The notes under the pieces: generated by a model
Seen by the model: only the letters and a program-made list of their open reading frames with translations
What the model was told of the DNA's origin: nothing
Databases searched by the model: none
Origin: Streptomyces noursei
GTDB lineage: Bacteria; Actinomycetota; Actinomycetes; Streptomycetales; Streptomycetaceae
DNA: 64,000 bases
Assembly (NCBI RefSeq): GCF_001646665.1
Contig: NZ_LWBU01000347.1
Span: 136,530 to 200,529 of the forward strand
Reading direction: 5' to 3'
Made by a program: the position numbers and the translations under genes
Part shown: piece after piece, positions 35,745-44,514 of the stretch
Numbering within the stretch: position 1 is the stretch's first letter
How the letters are laid out: the number at the start of each line of letters is the position of its first letter

Positions 35745-35927
35745 CGCCCCAGTCTCGCAAACCTCGCACCGGGTCCCCGAACGAGTTACGTGACGGCGCG
35801 ACATCGGCGTCGTTGCCTGTTGCGAGGTTCCGACCGCCGGTTTACGGACCGGCTTCCACCGGGCGACGCAATGGGACGCTCCGGACGGCGCGGGATTTCG
35901 CCCACACGAGTACGCTATGGAGTTGAT

Positions 35928-36197
35928 ATGGGCGTTTTTGCACGGTTTCGCCGACGTAAGGAGTCTGCCGAGGTCTCGCCCCAGGAGGAGTCGGCCGTGA
36001 CGTCGGCCGACCAGGCGGCGGAGGGCGCGGAGAACGCCGCCGAGGGGCCCGGCGCGACGGACGCGGCGGACGCGACGGAGGCGACCGACCCGGCGGGCAC
36101 GGAACCGGAGGCCGCCGCCGAGGGCGTGGAGATCCCGAAGCAGCAGAGGGCCGAGGAGGCGGCGGACAACGAGGCCGGCGAGAGCGCCCGAAAGTAG
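35928..36197 (+). CDS. Small acidic hypothetical protein
   Basis: An 89-residue protein from ATG 35928 with GGAG six bases upstream. It has a basic N-terminus (MGVFARFRRRK), then an Ala/Glu/Asp/Thr-rich, apparently disordered body with strong negative charge. No hydrophobic segment. It ends 36 bp before the MT0933-type antitoxin-like gene on the same strand, so the two are probably cotranscribed and could act together. I do not recognise a functional family. Confidence 0.7.
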   Translation: MGVFARFRRRKESAEVSPQEESAVTSADQAAEGAENAAEGPGATDAADATEATDPAGTEPEAAAEGVEIPKQQRAEEAADNEAGESARK

Positions 36198-36233
36198 GAT
36201 CCTCACGACGGTTACTCCGAGGGAAGGTGCCCC

Positions 36234-36488
36234 ATGGGCTTCCTGCATTCGTTGAAGGCCAAGCTCGGTCCCGCCAAGGAGAAGGTTTCCGACCTCGCGC
36301 AGCAGCACGAGGGCAAGATCGACCACGGGCTGGAGAAGGCCGCGAGGATGGTCGACCGGAAGACCAAGGGCAAGTACAGCGACAAGATCCAGTCGGGTAC
36401 GGGCAAGGCCAAGAACGCCGTGGGCCGGATCGCCCACATGGACGGGAGCGGTACGCCGCCCACCCCGCCGGCCCCTCCGGCCGCCTGA
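36234..36488 (+). CDS. MT0933-type antitoxin-like protein
   Basis: An 84-residue protein, ATG 36234, AGGGAAGG upstream. The sequence MGFLHSLKAKLGPAKEKVSDLA, helical and Lys-rich, followed by VDRKTKGKYSDKIQSG, matches the MT0933/Rv0909 antitoxin family, in which KTKGKYSDK is the hallmark. The C-terminus is a Pro-rich tail. Such proteins were proposed to neutralise a SRPBCC-type partner in mycobacteria, but no toxin-like gene sits next to this one. A strong hairpin terminator follows, closing the unit. Confidence 0.8.
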   Translation: MGFLHSLKAKLGPAKEKVSDLAQQHEGKIDHGLEKAARMVDRKTKGKYSDKIQSGTGKAKNAVGRIAHMDGSGTPPTPPAPPAA

Positions 36489-36514
36489 CCCCGTACAGCC
36501 GGCCACGGCATCAC

Positions 36515-36554
36515 GGACGGCCGCGGAGCACACCACCGTGCTCCGCGGCCGTCC
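36515..36554. terminator. Strong hairpin terminator
   Basis: A 17-bp perfect stem (left arm starting GGACGGCCGCGGAGCAC) with a 6-nt loop, 26 bp after the antitoxin-like gene and 51 bp after the stop of the leftward dioxygenase-like gene. It can serve both. Confidence 0.85.
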
Positions 36555-36605
36555 GCCGTTCCGTGCCGGGTGACCGGGGGCGCCCCCCTCGGGGCGCGGA
36601 CGCGG

Positions 36606-37313
36606 TCAGGACCAGGCGGCCACGAAGTAGCCGACGCCGTACGGGGCGTCCTCGTACAGCAGGCGCCCCTCCAGTCCCGCGCCCTCGGCGGCACCGGCCA
36701 GGACCTGCCACGGCGCCCGCCCGGCCGCCTTCAGCTCGTACGCGAGGTGCTCGTCCAGCGCCGCGAGGGCGGCCGTGTCCGCCGAGCCCAGCGCCCGGGC
36801 GGCCCCCTCGTCGAAACCGGCGGCCCGCTCGTCGAGGTAGCCCGGCGCCTTGAGAGTGCGGCACGCGCTGCCGTCCCCCAGCACCAGCAGCGCGACACGC
36901 CCGGCCCGTGCGGCGACCTCGCGGCCGGCTCCCGCGCACTTCGCGGCCGGGAGCCGCTCGCCCACGGCGAGGCCCTCGACCGGGGCGTGCGACCTGCCGG
37001 CGCGCTCCAGCAGCCAGGCGCCCACCGCGAGGGGCGCGGGCAGCCGCCGGACACCGCCGGGCCCCGTACCGAGCCGTACGTCCAGGTCGACGCCGAAGCC
37101 CCGGAAGTCGCCCGCCGTCCCCGCCGGGTACTCCTCGGGCTCCTCCGCCGCCCCCGGGCCGACCACGACCAGCAGGTCCGGGCGCGAGGCGGCGAGCACC
37201 GCGAGCGCGTCGGAGCAGGCCGTGCGCGCCCCGTCGAGCTCGGGCGCGGCGCCGGCGGCGACCTCGGGGACGAGGAGCGGGGGGCAGGGGCAGACGGCGG
37301 CGGCGACAAGCAT
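36606..37313 (-). CDS. Class III extradiol dioxygenase subunit B-like protein
   Basis: A 235-residue protein with the LigB-like fold seen in class III extradiol ring-cleavage dioxygenases. N-terminus MLVAAAVCPCPPLLVPEVA and DLLVVVGPG are typical; internal GDGSACRTLKAPGYLDERA and the end APYGVGYFVAAW also fit. The iron-binding histidines of true dioxygenases are not evident at the N-terminus, so the activity may differ. It sits between miaA and miaB, an arrangement also known from mycobacteria, hinting at a tRNA-modification or housekeeping role rather than aromatic catabolism. That is inference. Confidence 0.8.
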   Translation of the reverse strand: MLVAAAVCPCPPLLVPEVAAGAAPELDGARTACSDALAVLAASRPDLLVVVGPGAAEEPEEYPAGTAGDFRGFGVDLDVRLGTGPGGVRRLPAPLAVGAWLLERAGRSHAPVEGLAVGERLPAAKCAGAGREVAARAGRVALLVLGDGSACRTLKAPGYLDERAAGFDEGAARALGSADTAALAALDEHLAYELKAAGRAPWQVLAGAAEGAGLEGRLLYEDAPYGVGYFVAAWS

Positions 37314-37538
37314 GATCCGCAGCGTAGCCGGTGCCGCCGTACCTGCTTTCCGTGACCGGGCGCGGGGGCGCGGCCGGTCCGCGGACGGACGCGACCGCCC
37401 CGGCGTGCCCCCGCGGGCCGGGCGTACCCCCGGGTGCCGGCCCGCCCAGGCGGCTACCGGCGCTCCCCGGCGGCTGCCGGCGTGACGCCTGGCGGTGCCG
37501 GGGCGCCCTGCCGGTGCCGGCCGGCCGTCAGCCGGCCG

Positions 37539-39059
37539 TCAGCCGACCGCGCAGCCGCCCGTGACCGGCGGGAGCGGGGCCGGGGCGCCGATCTGCGGGA
37601 GGCCCAGCATGACGCCGGCGGGCCGGGCGGCCTCGGCGGCGTTCCGCTTCTCCCAGGCGTCGCCCGCGCGGGTGCGGCGGACGGTGGTGGTCGGGCCCTC
37701 GGCGAGGAGGTGGTGCGGGGCGGCGTAGGTGATCTCGACGGTCACCACGTCGCCGGGGCGCACGTCCTGCTCCGGCTTGGTGAAGTGCACCAGGCGGTTG
37801 TCGGGGGCGCGGCCGGAGAGGCGGTGCGTGGTGCCGTCCTTGCGGCCCTCGCCCTCCGCGACCATGACCTCCAGGGTGCGGCCGACCTGCTTCTTGTTCT
37901 CCTCCCAGGAGATCTCCTCCTGGAGGGCGACCAGGCGCATGTAGCGGTCCTGCACGACCTCCTTGGGGATCTGCCCGTCCATGGTCGCCGCCGGGGTGCC
38001 GGGGCGCTTGGAGTACTGGAAGGTGAACGCCTGGGCGAACCGCGCCTCGCGCACCACGTGCATGGTCTGCTCGAAGTCCTCCTCCGTCTCACCGGGGAAG
38101 CCCACGATGATGTCGGTGGAGATGGCGGCGTGCGGGATGGCCTTCCGCACCTTGTCGATGATCCCGAGGAAGCGGTCCTGGCGGTACGAGCGGCGCATCG
38201 CCTTCAGGACGGTGTCCGAGCCGGACTGCAACGGCATGTGGAGCTGCGGCATCACGTTGGGCGTCTCGGCCATCGCGGCGATGACGTCGTCGGTGAAGTC
38301 GCGCGGGTGGGGCGAGGTGAAGCGGACGCGCTCCAGGCCCTCGATCTTCCCGCAGGCGCGCAGCAGCTTGCTGAACGCCTCCCGGTCGCCGATGTCGGAG
38401 CCGTACGCGTTGACGTTCTGGCCGAGCAGGGTGATCTCGGAGACGCCCTCGGCGACCAGTGCCTCGATCTCGGCCAGGATGTCGCCGGGACGGCGGTCCT
38501 TCTCCTTGCCGCGCAGCGCCGGGACGATGCAGAAGGTGCAGGTGTTGTTGCAGCCGACGGAGATCGAGACCCATGCGGCGTACGCGGACTCCCGCCGGGT
38601 CGGCAGGGTGGAGGGGAAAGCCTCCAGCGACTCGGCGATCTCGATCTGCGCCTCCTCCTGGATGCGGGCGCGCTCCAGGAGCACCGGCAGCTTGCCGATG
38701 TTGTGCGTACCGAAGACGACGTCGACCCACGGCGCCTTCTTGACGATGGTGTCGCGGTCCTTCTGGGCGAGGCAGCCGCCGACGGCGATCTGCATGCCGG
38801 GCCGCTTGGTCTTCATGGGGGCGAGGCGGCCGAGGTTGCCGTACAGCTTGTTGTCGGCGTTCTCGCGGACCGCGCAGGTGTTGAAGACCACGACGTCGGC
38901 GTCGCCGTCGGAGCCCTCGGGGGCCCGTACGTAACCGGCGCCCTCCAACAGGCCGGAGAGGCGCTCGGAGTCGTGAACGTTCATCTGGCACCCGTAGGTG
39001 CGCACCTCGTACGTCTTCAAACCGTCCACTACTCCGCCAGCCACGTCGTTACCGCTCAC
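37539..39059 (-). CDS. miaB: tRNA-2-methylthio-N6-dimethylallyladenosine synthase
   Basis: A 506-residue radical-SAM methylthiotransferase that converts i6A37 to ms2i6A37. Cluster-binding cysteines of the N-terminal UPF0004 domain are C24, C62 and C96. The radical-SAM CxxxCxxC is C170-C174-C177 (GCNNTCTFC). A TRAM domain lies near residues 385-450, followed by an actinobacterial C-terminal tail. Start GTG 39059 with a weak ribosome-binding site. Just downstream of its stop, DNA repeats an 11-bp GGCCGTCAGCC element. miaA follows further along the same strand. Confidence 0.96.
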   Translation of the reverse strand: MSGNDVAGGVVDGLKTYEVRTYGCQMNVHDSERLSGLLEGAGYVRAPEGSDGDADVVVFNTCAVRENADNKLYGNLGRLAPMKTKRPGMQIAVGGCLAQKDRDTIVKKAPWVDVVFGTHNIGKLPVLLERARIQEEAQIEIAESLEAFPSTLPTRRESAYAAWVSISVGCNNTCTFCIVPALRGKEKDRRPGDILAEIEALVAEGVSEITLLGQNVNAYGSDIGDREAFSKLLRACGKIEGLERVRFTSPHPRDFTDDVIAAMAETPNVMPQLHMPLQSGSDTVLKAMRRSYRQDRFLGIIDKVRKAIPHAAISTDIIVGFPGETEEDFEQTMHVVREARFAQAFTFQYSKRPGTPAATMDGQIPKEVVQDRYMRLVALQEEISWEENKKQVGRTLEVMVAEGEGRKDGTTHRLSGRAPDNRLVHFTKPEQDVRPGDVVTVEITYAAPHHLLAEGPTTTVRRTRAGDAWEKRNAAEAARPAGVMLGLPQIGAPAPLPPVTGGCAVG

Positions 39060-39177
39060 CCGTCCAGGGTAAGGGGTCCCGTCGGCCCGCCCTGCTGCAT
39101 CCGGACCGCCGGGCCGCCGGGCCGCCGGAACGCCGGGCCGTCGGGGAGAAGGGCGGGTCCCGCCCTTCGGCGCGGTG

Positions 39178-40569
39178 TCAGGTCACGGCGCGGAGGGTGG
39201 CGCACAGCGGGGCCGAGGGCAGGAGCAGCAGGCCCACCCGGGGCCGCACCTCGGCGTCCGGGAGGTCGAGGCGGAAGCGCTGCGCGAGCGCGGCGAGCAC
39301 GAGCACGGCCTCCACCTGGGCGAACCGGGCGCCGAGGCAGGTGCGCTGTCCGCCCCCGAACGGGAACCAGGCGTGATCGGGCACGTCACCGGAGCCGCCC
39401 CCGTCCCACCGCTCCGGGCGGAACTCGCCGGCCCCCGCGAACCAGCGCGGGTCCCGGTGGGTGGTCCACGGGCTGCACCAGACGACGGTGCCGGGCGGGA
39501 CGCGCCTGCCGCCCAGGACGGCGCCCTCCCGGGCCACCCCGGCGAGGAGCCAGGCGGGCGGGTAGAGCCGGAGGGCCTCCTTGACGATCTGCTGGGTCCA
39601 GGTGAGCCGGTCGTGGTCGTCGATGGTGGGCGGACGTCCGGCCAGGACGCGGTCGAGCTCGGCGTCGAGCCGTTCCCGGACGGAGGGGTGGCGCGACAGC
39701 AGGTACCAGATCCAGGTCAGCGCGGTCGACGTCGTCTCGTGCCCGGCCGCCCACAGGGTGACGGCCTCGTCCCGCACCTCGTGGGGCGACAGGGGCATGC
39801 CGTCCTCGTCACGGGCGGCGAGCAGGCGGTCCAGCAGGTCGTCGCGGCCCTCCCCGCCGCCCGGGCCGCCGCCCGCTGTGTTCCCGGCCTCCCGCGCCCC
39901 GCCCGACCGGGCGCGGATCAGCCGGTGGACCTCGGCGTCGATCGTGGCCACGGCCGCCCGCAGCCGCCGCCGTGCCGGCGTGGTCACCCAGCCGGGCAGG
40001 AAGAGGCTGACGCTCCGCAGCTCGGCGCCGATCTCGTGCTCCGCCACGTTCATCGCGCGGGCCAGCTCCCCGGTCGCGTCGCCGAGGTCGTTGCCGAACA
40101 GGCAGCGCAGCACCACGCGCTGGGTGATCAGCGCCATCTGCCGGCGCACGTCGATCCGCTCGCCGTCCCGCCAGCCGTCGGCGGCGGACCGGGCGCAGTC
40201 GACCATCGTGGCGGCGTAGGTCCTGACCTGACGGGGCCGGACGGTCGGCTGCACGAGCGAGCGCTTGCGGCGCCAGTCGGCGCCGCCGCTCATGATCACG
40301 CTCTCGCCGACGACCTGCTTGAACGCCCAGCCGATGTCCAGGATGTCGTACGTGTGCTCCCGGGCGGCCAGCATCTCGGCGATGTGCTGGGGGTGGGAGA
40401 GGAACACGCTCCGCCGGGGCCCCAGCGACCAGAGGACGGCGTCGCCGTGGTCGTCGCGCAGCCGCTCCAGGAAGGCGAGGGGGTCCCTGCCGAACGCGGG
40501 GAGGTTCCCGAGGACGGGCAGGCCCCGCGGGCCGGGGACGGGGGCGAGGGGGGTGCGGCAGGTGGTCAC
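39178..40569 (-). CDS. Cytochrome P450
   Basis: A 463-residue haem monooxygenase, GTG 40569 with GGAG upstream. The I-helix oxygen motif is AGHETTS (275-281), the K-helix ExxR is EALR (331-334), and the haem-ligand loop FPFGGGQRTCLG has Cys411. The Pro-rich start (PVPGPRGLPVLGNLP) and the ~460-residue length resemble fatty-acid or terpenoid-type P450s (CYP102/CYP125-like groups) more than the usual ~400-residue Streptomyces enzymes. There is no ferredoxin or biosynthetic gene beside it. The Ala/Gly-rich segment at 225-243 is probably a loop insertion. The substrate cannot be stated. Confidence 0.94.
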   Translation of the reverse strand: MTTCRTPLAPVPGPRGLPVLGNLPAFGRDPLAFLERLRDDHGDAVLWSLGPRRSVFLSHPQHIAEMLAAREHTYDILDIGWAFKQVVGESVIMSGGADWRRKRSLVQPTVRPRQVRTYAATMVDCARSAADGWRDGERIDVRRQMALITQRVVLRCLFGNDLGDATGELARAMNVAEHEIGAELRSVSLFLPGWVTTPARRRLRAAVATIDAEVHRLIRARSGGAREAGNTAGGGPGGGEGRDDLLDRLLAARDEDGMPLSPHEVRDEAVTLWAAGHETTSTALTWIWYLLSRHPSVRERLDAELDRVLAGRPPTIDDHDRLTWTQQIVKEALRLYPPAWLLAGVAREGAVLGGRRVPPGTVVWCSPWTTHRDPRWFAGAGEFRPERWDGGGSGDVPDHAWFPFGGGQRTCLGARFAQVEAVLVLAALAQRFRLDLPDAEVRPRVGLLLLPSAPLCATLRAVT

Positions 40570-40942
40570 GGGGGCTCCAGCGGTCGGACCGGCGGCGGTG
40601 GTACTCGACACCCCTAACGCCCTGGGCCCCGCCAGGTGGCGACCCGCCCCGGCCGGCCGGGGCGGCACCGTGCGAGGCGCGGCGGCGGGGGCACGTCGTG
40701 CGGGGCGCCGGGCACGGCGTCCGTATACGGCATCGGGGCCGGCGTCCCGTATCGCGTCTCACGCACGGCGTCACGTACGACGCCGGGGCCCGGTGTCCCT
40801 CAAGGCGCCACGCAGGACGTCGTGGACCGCGTCACGTCCGGCGCCCCATGTCCGGCGTCTCACGCAGGGCGTCACGTAGGGCGACCGGCCCGTCGCCGAA
40901 CACGCCTGGCCAGCACCCGGAGCGAGCTGGCAGGATCGCGCC
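40570..40942. repeat. Intergenic region with CGTCACG-type imperfect repeats
   Basis: 373 bp between the P450 and the TAXI-protein gene, divergently oriented, so both promoters should be here. A 24-bp element beginning GCGTCTCACGCA occurs at 40754-40777 and again at 40855-40878 with a single mismatch, offset 101 bp. Shorter GCGTCACGT copies lie between them, one at about 40829. I see no gene in it. Confidence 0.7.
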
Positions 40943-41941
40943 ATGCTCCAGGTCCCGTCCCGCATCACCCGCCGCCGCACCCTCCAGGGGTCGGCGGTGG
41001 GTCTCGTGGTGCTGGGTCTGCTCCTGTGGTGGCTGGTGCCCGCCGGGGAACCGTCCCCGCGCGGCAAGGTCACCTTCAGCACCGGTGTGCCGACCGGGGT
41101 GTACCAGCGGTACGGCGAGCTGCTGGAGGAGGCCCTCGGGCGCAACGTGCCCGACGTCGCCATCACCCTCCTCGACAGCGAGGGCTCCCGCCAGAACCTG
41201 GCGCGGCTGGCGTCCGGGGAGGCCGACTTCACCATCGCCACGGCCGACGCGGTCGCCACGTACATCCGGGACAGCCGGCCCGGCGCGTACGACCTGCGCG
41301 GCTGCGCCCGGCTGTACGACGACTACGTGCAGCTCGTCGTGCCCAGGGGTTCGAAGGTGCGCTCCACCCGTGACCTGCGGGGCCTGCGGGTGGGGGTCGG
41401 GCAGGACGGGTCGGGCGTCCGGCTGATCGCGAACCGGCTGCTGCAGGCCGCCGCGATCGACCCGGAGACGGACATCGAGCCCGTGTCCGCCGGCATCGAC
41501 ACCATGCCCGCCCTGCTGGAGAAGGGGCGGCTCGACGCGTTCTTCTGGTCGGGCGGCCTGCCCACCAGCGCCGTGCAGAAGCTCTCCGAGCGCTTCCCGA
41601 TCCGCCTCGTCCCGCTGGACGGCGAGCTGATCAACGGCGTGCACGAGGGCGGTGGCAGCGGCCGCTACTACCGTTCGGCCGTGGTGCCCGCCGACGCGTA
41701 CGCGCTCGCCCAGGAGGGCCGGCCGGTCGAGACCGTGGCCGTGGCGAACCTGCTCGTCACCACCGACCGTACGGACCCGGCGCTGGCGGAGGCCTTCACG
41801 CGCACGGTCATCCAGAGCCGGGACCGCATCGGCCGCGAGGTGCACCCCGCGCAGCTGGTCGACCTGCGGACGGCCGTCTACACGGATCCGCTGCCGCTGC
41901 ACGAGGGCGCGCGGCGCTACTACCGTTCGGTGAAGCCCTAG
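40943..41941 (+). CDS. TAXI-family TRAP-type solute-binding protein
   Basis: A 332-residue exported binding protein, ATG 40943. A single hydrophobic segment (VGLVVLGLLLWWLVPAG, ~residues 19-36) can act as signal or anchor. The TAXI-family features are FSTGVPTGVYQRYGELL, ADFTIATADAV, LVVPRGSKVRSTRDLRGLRVGVG and FWSGGLPTSAV. Classical TAXI proteins deliver organic acids to TRAP permeases. No TRAP permease gene is within 20 kb on either side. The gene faces a two-component operon ending 155 bp away, so a signalling role is plausible. Confidence 0.88.
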   Translation: MLQVPSRITRRRTLQGSAVGLVVLGLLLWWLVPAGEPSPRGKVTFSTGVPTGVYQRYGELLEEALGRNVPDVAITLLDSEGSRQNLARLASGEADFTIATADAVATYIRDSRPGAYDLRGCARLYDDYVQLVVPRGSKVRSTRDLRGLRVGVGQDGSGVRLIANRLLQAAAIDPETDIEPVSAGIDTMPALLEKGRLDAFFWSGGLPTSAVQKLSERFPIRLVPLDGELINGVHEGGGSGRYYRSAVVPADAYALAQEGRPVETVAVANLLVTTDRTDPALAEAFTRTVIQSRDRIGREVHPAQLVDLRTAVYTDPLPLHEGARRYYRSVKP

Positions 41942-41965
41942 GGAGTGTCCGCAAAGTATCGGCGT

Positions 41966-41984
41966 CCGCCCGGAGGCCGGGCGG
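41966..41984. terminator. Small hairpin between convergent genes
   Basis: An 8-bp stem (CCGCCCGG with CCGGGCGG) and a 3-nt loop, 25 bp after the TAXI-protein stop. Possible terminator for one or both convergent units; weaker than the others in this window. Confidence 0.45.
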
Positions 41985-42095
41985 GACTCCGCGGACTCGC
42001 TCCGCGCCGGTTCCGTACGGTCCCGCCCGCTTTGGGCGCCCCGCACCCTGCGCCCCGCGGCCGGCCGCGCGGGCCCGGCGGCCCGGGCCGACCGC

Positions 42096-43493
42096 TCAGG
42101 CCGTGTCCGGCGCGCTGCGCGGGACGGTGACCGTGACGCGCAGGCCGTGCGGCTCGTGGTGGGCGTACGTGATCGAGCCGCCGCCCGCGGCGAGCAGGGC
42201 GCGCGAGATGGAGAGGCCGAGGCCGGAGCCCTTGACGTTCTGGTGGCGGTTGCTGCGCCAGAAGCGGTCGCCGACGCGCGCCAGTTCGTCGTCGGTCAGA
42301 CCGGGGCCCCGGTCGGTGACCACGATCGTGGAGGTGTCGCCGTCCGCCGCGACGGTCACGGTCACCTCCTCGCCCGAGGGCGTGAACTTCAGCGCGTTGT
42401 CGATCACCGCGTCGAGCGCGCTGGACAGGGCGACGGGATCGACCCAGGCCGTCACGGCCGTACCGCGGCCGGTCAGGCGGACGCCCCGCTCGTCGGCGAG
42501 GGGCCGCCAGGCGGCCACGCGTTCGCCCGCCAGCTCCCCGATGTCGGTCAGCCGCAGATCGGCGGACGCGTGCTCGGCGAGGGCGAGGTCCAGGAGGTCG
42601 TCGAGCACCTGGGCGAGGCGCTTGCCCTCGGTGCGTACGGAGGCGATCTCGTCGTTGCCGGGCGGCAGTTCCAGCGCGAGCAGCTCGATGCGGAGCAGGA
42701 GCGCGGCGAGCGGGTTGCGCAGCTGGTGCGAGGCGTCGGCCACGAAGGCCCGCTGCTGTTCCAGCACCTCCTCGACGTTGTCGGCCATCTCGTTGAACGA
42801 GCGCGCCAGGCGCCGCAGTTCCGGCGGGCCGCCGGCCGCGGCCACCCGGGAGTTCATCCGGCCCGTCGCGATGTCGTGCGTGGCGGCGTCCAGGACCTTG
42901 ACGGGCTTGAGCACCCACCCGGTGAGCCGGAACGCGGCACCGACCGCCAGGAGCATCGCCGCGACCTCACCGGCGGCGATCAGCAGCCAGCCGTGCAGGA
43001 TGCGGGAGCGCAGCTGCCCGGTGGGCGAGTCGGTGAGCACCACGGCGACCACGTCGCCGTCCCGTACCACGGGTGAGGCGACCGCGAGGCGGGCGTCGCG
43101 CTGCCAGGGCCAGACCTGCGGCGGGTCGTGGCTGCGGCGGCCCAGGAGGGCCTCGCGGAAGGCGCGGCGGGGCTCGCCGCTCTCGGGTACGTCCCAGTCC
43201 TTGGGGGCGCGGGCCATGGTGGTGGTGTCGCGGTAGAAGACGCCGACCTGGATCCCGTACACCTCGTGGTAGCGGACGAGTTCGCCGTGCAGGGTGGACT
43301 GCCGCTCGTCGATGCCCGGCCCGCGCTCGGTGACGAACTGGGCGAGCGCCGCGAACCGTGCGGTGTCGTCGATCCGGTCGACCACGACGGTCTGCTGCTG
43401 GGCGGCGGCGAGGCTGGCCGCGAGCGGGAAGCCGAGCGCGAGCAGCACGCCCGCCATGAGGACGAGGAGGAGGGGGAGCAGTCGGGTGCGCAC
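42096..43493 (-). CDS. Sensor histidine kinase, HAMP type
   Basis: A 465-residue membrane sensor kinase, GTG 43493. TM1 is at residues ~5-30, and an extracytoplasmic sensor of ~130 residues with no recognisable domain follows (VDRIDDTARFAALAQ onward). TM2 is near 165-190. HAMP spans ~190-245. The HisKA domain has its phospho-histidine in DASHQLRNPLAAL (near 255). The HATPase has an N box DNALKFTPSG, G1 DRGPGLT and G2 GSGLGLSI. The response-regulator gene ends only 15 bp upstream, so the two form an operon read leftward. The adjacent TAXI protein may present the signal. Confidence 0.93.
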   Translation of the reverse strand: MRTRLLPLLLVLMAGVLLALGFPLAASLAAAQQQTVVVDRIDDTARFAALAQFVTERGPGIDERQSTLHGELVRYHEVYGIQVGVFYRDTTTMARAPKDWDVPESGEPRRAFREALLGRRSHDPPQVWPWQRDARLAVASPVVRDGDVVAVVLTDSPTGQLRSRILHGWLLIAAGEVAAMLLAVGAAFRLTGWVLKPVKVLDAATHDIATGRMNSRVAAAGGPPELRRLARSFNEMADNVEEVLEQQRAFVADASHQLRNPLAALLLRIELLALELPPGNDEIASVRTEGKRLAQVLDDLLDLALAEHASADLRLTDIGELAGERVAAWRPLADERGVRLTGRGTAVTAWVDPVALSSALDAVIDNALKFTPSGEEVTVTVAADGDTSTIVVTDRGPGLTDDELARVGDRFWRSNRHQNVKGSGLGLSISRALLAAGGGSITYAHHEPHGLRVTVTVPRSAPDTA

Positions 43494-43508
43494 AGGGGCT
43501 TCAGGGAG

Positions 43509-44240
43509 TTACGCGGCCGGCGCGACCAGGCGGTAGCCGACGCCGCGGACGGTCTCGATGAGGGCGGGCATCCGCAGCTTGGCGCGCAGGGATGCCACGT
43601 GGACCTCCAGGGTGCGGCCGGTGCCCTCCCAGCTGGTGCGCCAGACCTCGCTGATGATCTGCTCCCGGCGGAAGACGACACCGGGCCGCTGCGCGAGCAG
43701 GGCGAGCAGGTCGAACTCCTTGCGGGTGAGCTGGACCTCCGCGCCCTCGACGCTCACCCGCCGGGTGGACAGCTCGATGGTGACGGGGCCGAGCCGCAGT
43801 GCCGCCGCCTCGTCCGTGCCGCCGGAGCCGCCCGTACCGCCGCCGCTGTCGTCAGGGTCCGCGGCGGCGGAGCGCCGGCTGACGGCGTGGATGCGGGCGA
43901 GCAGCTCACCGGTGTCGTACGGCTTGGTGACGTAGTCGTCGGCGCCCAGGTTCAGCCCGTGGATCCGGGAGCGGACGTCGGCCCGCGCGGTCACCATGAT
44001 CACCGGGGTGGTGGTGAGCTTCCGGATCTTGCCGCACACCTGGTAGCCGTCCTGGTCGGGCAGGCCGAGGTCCAGGAGGACGACGCCGAAGGGCGCCCGT
44101 CCGGCGTTGGCGGCGGGCAGTACGGCCTGGAGCGCCTCCTCGCCGTTGCGGGCGTGGGTGACGTCGAAGCCGTGCTTCTTGAGGATCGCGGACAGGGCCG
44201 CGGCGACGTGGTCGTCGTCCTCGACGAGCAGCAGTCTCAT
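43509..44240 (-). CDS. OmpR-family response regulator
   Basis: A 243-residue regulator, ATG 44240. The receiver domain has acidic pocket EDD (7-9), phospho-acceptor Asp57 (VVLLDLGLPD) and the conserved Lys in DYVTKPYD near 107. A Gly/Ser/Asp linker follows. The winged helix-turn-helix C-terminal domain (ELSTRRVSVEGAEVQLTRKE, then TLEVHVASLRAKL and ETVRGVGYRL) is OmpR/PhoB-type. It is transcribed leftward with the kinase. Its start is 274 bp from the divergent gluA, so its promoter is in the shared region; whether it regulates gluABCD is not known. Confidence 0.95.
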   Translation of the reverse strand: MRLLLVEDDDHVAAALSAILKKHGFDVTHARNGEEALQAVLPAANAGRAPFGVVLLDLGLPDQDGYQVCGKIRKLTTTPVIMVTARADVRSRIHGLNLGADDYVTKPYDTGELLARIHAVSRRSAAADPDDSGGGTGGSGGTDEAAALRLGPVTIELSTRRVSVEGAEVQLTRKEFDLLALLAQRPGVVFRREQIISEVWRTSWEGTGRTLEVHVASLRAKLRMPALIETVRGVGYRLVAPAA

Positions 44241-44514
44241 GGCCCCCCTCCGAAAGGTGCGATCGCTTCGGTGACCTTAAGGCCACCTCGGCATGAACGC
44301 TGATGTGCGGCCCGCCAGTCAAGAGGGTTCCGGCCGCCGGGCGGGTTCCGTTATGCACCCGTTCTCCACACCACCGCCCCGGCGCCGTCCCGTTCACGCA
44401 TAGTGTCCGGTTGAAGCCGGATCGTTATGCTCAATTTCCGCTCAGATGTAATGACGCTGGTCGCACCGCGTGCTTAATGTCCTCTCCAACCGAGCAGGAC
44501 GGAGCAAGAAGCCG

